A stretch of DNA of 7,189 nt from B21-G16 sp003644825 [NCBI: Candidatus Zhuqueibacterota bacterium] (lineage in GTDB: Bacteria > SM23-31 > B21-G16). The stretch covers positions 1 to 7,189 of the forward strand of contig QNDJ01000071.1 of the NCBI GenBank assembly GCA_003644825.1, in the 5' to 3' direction. Under the pieces are notes generated by a model. The model was given only the letters and a program-made list of their open reading frames with translations. It had not been told where the DNA came from and did no database searches. The position numbers and the translations under genes are program-made. Of this stretch, positions 5,974 to 7,189 are shown piece after piece; position 1 is the stretch's first letter; each line of letters opens with the position of its first letter.

Positions 5974-7189
5974 TTACCAGTAATACTTTATTCCACCTGC
6001 AGAAATTAAATCAGGTTCTAAGTATCCATCCCAGTAATAATACTTTTGATTAAAAATATTATAAAACGAAACACTGAATTCAAGATTTTTATTTATTTTT
6101 TTGTTTATACAAAAATTACCTATAAAAAACTGTTTCAACTCTGCCATATTATTTAAATCAAAATATCTTTTCCCCATAAAAGTTCCATCAAATCTTATTT
6201 CCCATCCCCTTCCCGGATAAAAAATCATCAATATGTCTCCTTCAACATCAGGAATATAGGGAACATTTCCCTTTATGTTACTATCAGTGGCAAAATCAAT
6301 CTTCCTGTATAGTGTTGTAAACCATAAGAATAAATACTGAACAGGGTTAAAATATACAGAACACTTAAATTCCGTAGCATTTACCTTACTATTATAGTAT
6401 TTTTCCCATCTTCCTCTCGGAGAAATTATACAACTTTCACCTTCAGGGCACCTATCGGAAAGCCTGTATATTCCAAAATTCTCTATTGTTCTATAATTAC
6501 CTGATAGCTCGATGGTAAGATTTCTTGATACAGTTTTTCGCCAACCACCATTTATACATATTCTTTCATCCTCAAAAGATATCGGTGTATTATAAACTAA
6601 ATATTTATTGTTCTGCAACATTGTTGAAAGAGAAGTTGAGCTTATACGCGGATTAAAATTAAAAAACAACTCTCCTGCTTTTTTCAAATTTAAATTAAAT
6701 CCTGCATTAGGATAAAACTTTGAACCGGTAGTCGCATCACTATTTTTATAAGAATAAAAATTACCTCCAAACCTGAAAAGAAAATCTTTCAATAACAGAA
6801 ACGATAAACCTATACCACCGTTAAAATACTGAAGATTTTCGGTTTTATTGTCTCTGTTTAAATAATCTTTTTTAAAAACAACTTCTCCTTTAATAATATG
6901 CTTTCCTAAATATCCTTTTAACTCAGAATTAACAAAAAATCCTGATTCTTTAACTTTGCCATAATCTTTAAGATTACCTATTTTAGCCCCTGTATTCAAC
7001 GAAAAATTAATTTTATTTAATTTTTTAAATTCTATTCCTCCATTACCCTCAAGAAAAATTCTTGTTCTTTTCTGGGATGAAATATCAGAACCATAAAACT
7101 TATAATCAAGGTTTTTAAAATTGCCATCAATATGGCTAATCAACCCTTCGGAAATTTCTTTTCTTCCTGAAACAAATATATTAGTATTC
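5974..7189 (-). CDS. TonB-dependent outer-membrane receptor, C-terminal beta-barrel part (5' end outside window)
   Basis: The frame is open from the right edge (first full codon 7188-7186) to TAA at 5974-5976, giving 404 visible residues. An in-frame TTG at 7143 is not a credible start because coding continues upstream of it. The visible part consists of alternating aromatic and polar beta strands with short turns, the pattern of an outer-membrane barrel. The end carries YNIFNQKYYYWDGY at 376-389, which resembles the last-strand region of TonB-dependent receptors, and the chain closes on aromatic residues (KYYW), as required by the barrel assembly machinery. The plug domain and TonB box would lie beyond the window. 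Such receptors import large or scarce ligands such as siderophores, vitamins, glycans or peptides; the ligand here cannot be told. The gene directly precedes exbB, exbD and tonB, which supports the receptor call over a plain porin. One probable surface loop holds Cys247 and Cys253. Confidence 0.78.
   Translation of the reverse strand, partial: NTNIFVSGRKEISEGLISHIDGNFKNLDYKFYGSDISSQKRTRIFLEGNGGIEFKKLNKINFSLNTGAKIGNLKDYGKVKESGFFVNSELKGYLGKHIIKGEVVFKKDYLNRDNKTENLQYFNGGIGLSFLLLKDFLFRFGGNFYSYKNSDATTGSKFYPNAGFNLNLKKAGELFFNFNPRISSTSLSTMLQNNKYLVYNTPISFEDERICINGGWRKTVSRNLTIELSGNYRTIENFGIYRLSDRCPEGESCIISPRGRWEKYYNSKVNATEFKCSVYFNPVQYLFLWFTTLYRKIDFATDSNIKGNVPYIPDVEGDILMIFYPGRGWEIRFDGTFMGKRYFDLNNMAELKQFFIGNFCINKKINKNLEFSVSFYNIFNQKYYYWDGYLEPDLISAGGIKYYW

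Noticed and set aside
1-7189. Signs of mobile DNA, CRISPR, tRNA or rRNA
   Set aside because: No transposase, regularly spaced direct repeats, tRNA-like cloverleaf or conserved rRNA segments were recognised on either strand, and coding density leaves no gene-free stretch over 100 bp.

Overview
The window comes from an AT-rich (roughly one third G+C by eye), tightly packed genome of a diderm (Gram-negative) bacterium. An outer membrane follows from a TonB-ExbB-ExbD energy-transducing set beside a beta-barrel receptor ending in an aromatic residue. Clear Shine-Dalgarno sequences (GGAGGTAAAATG occurs before both the peptidase and exbB) argue against Bacteroidota, where such sites are usually weak. 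The gene content would fit a member of the FCB group or one of the AT-rich candidate phyla, but the sequence alone does not place the organism.

Layout: a short leader (1-92) precedes one plus-strand gene (93-2099). It encodes an exported S9-family serine peptidase with a signal peptide, a seven-repeat beta-propeller and an intact Ser-Asp-His triad. The rest of the window is a minus-strand gene train, read from the right edge leftward: the 3' part of a TonB-dependent outer-membrane receptor (7189-5974, cut by the window edge), exbB (5959-5303), exbD (5343-4945), tonB (4943-4173), hutU (4138-2495) and a small VOC-fold protein (2459-2109). Gaps are 14 bp, a 41-bp overlap, 1 bp, 34 bp and 35 bp, so co-transcription is likely. 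The peptidase and VOC genes converge with only 9 bp between their stop codons.

How the genes may work together: ExbB and ExbD form the proton-driven inner-membrane motor. TonB carries its energy across the periplasm to the outer-membrane receptor encoded immediately upstream, so this looks like a transporter with its own dedicated energiser. Urocanate hydratase, the second step of histidine breakdown, follows directly behind tonB, with no hutH, hutI or hutG in view. One speculative reading is nutrient scavenging: exported peptidase, receptor-mediated uptake, then histidine catabolism. The receptor's substrate cannot be read from the sequence.

All reading frames are intact. I see no RNA genes, mobile elements, CRISPR arrays or long repeats, and no clearly new system. 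The most notable point is the linkage of hutU to a self-contained Ton system.
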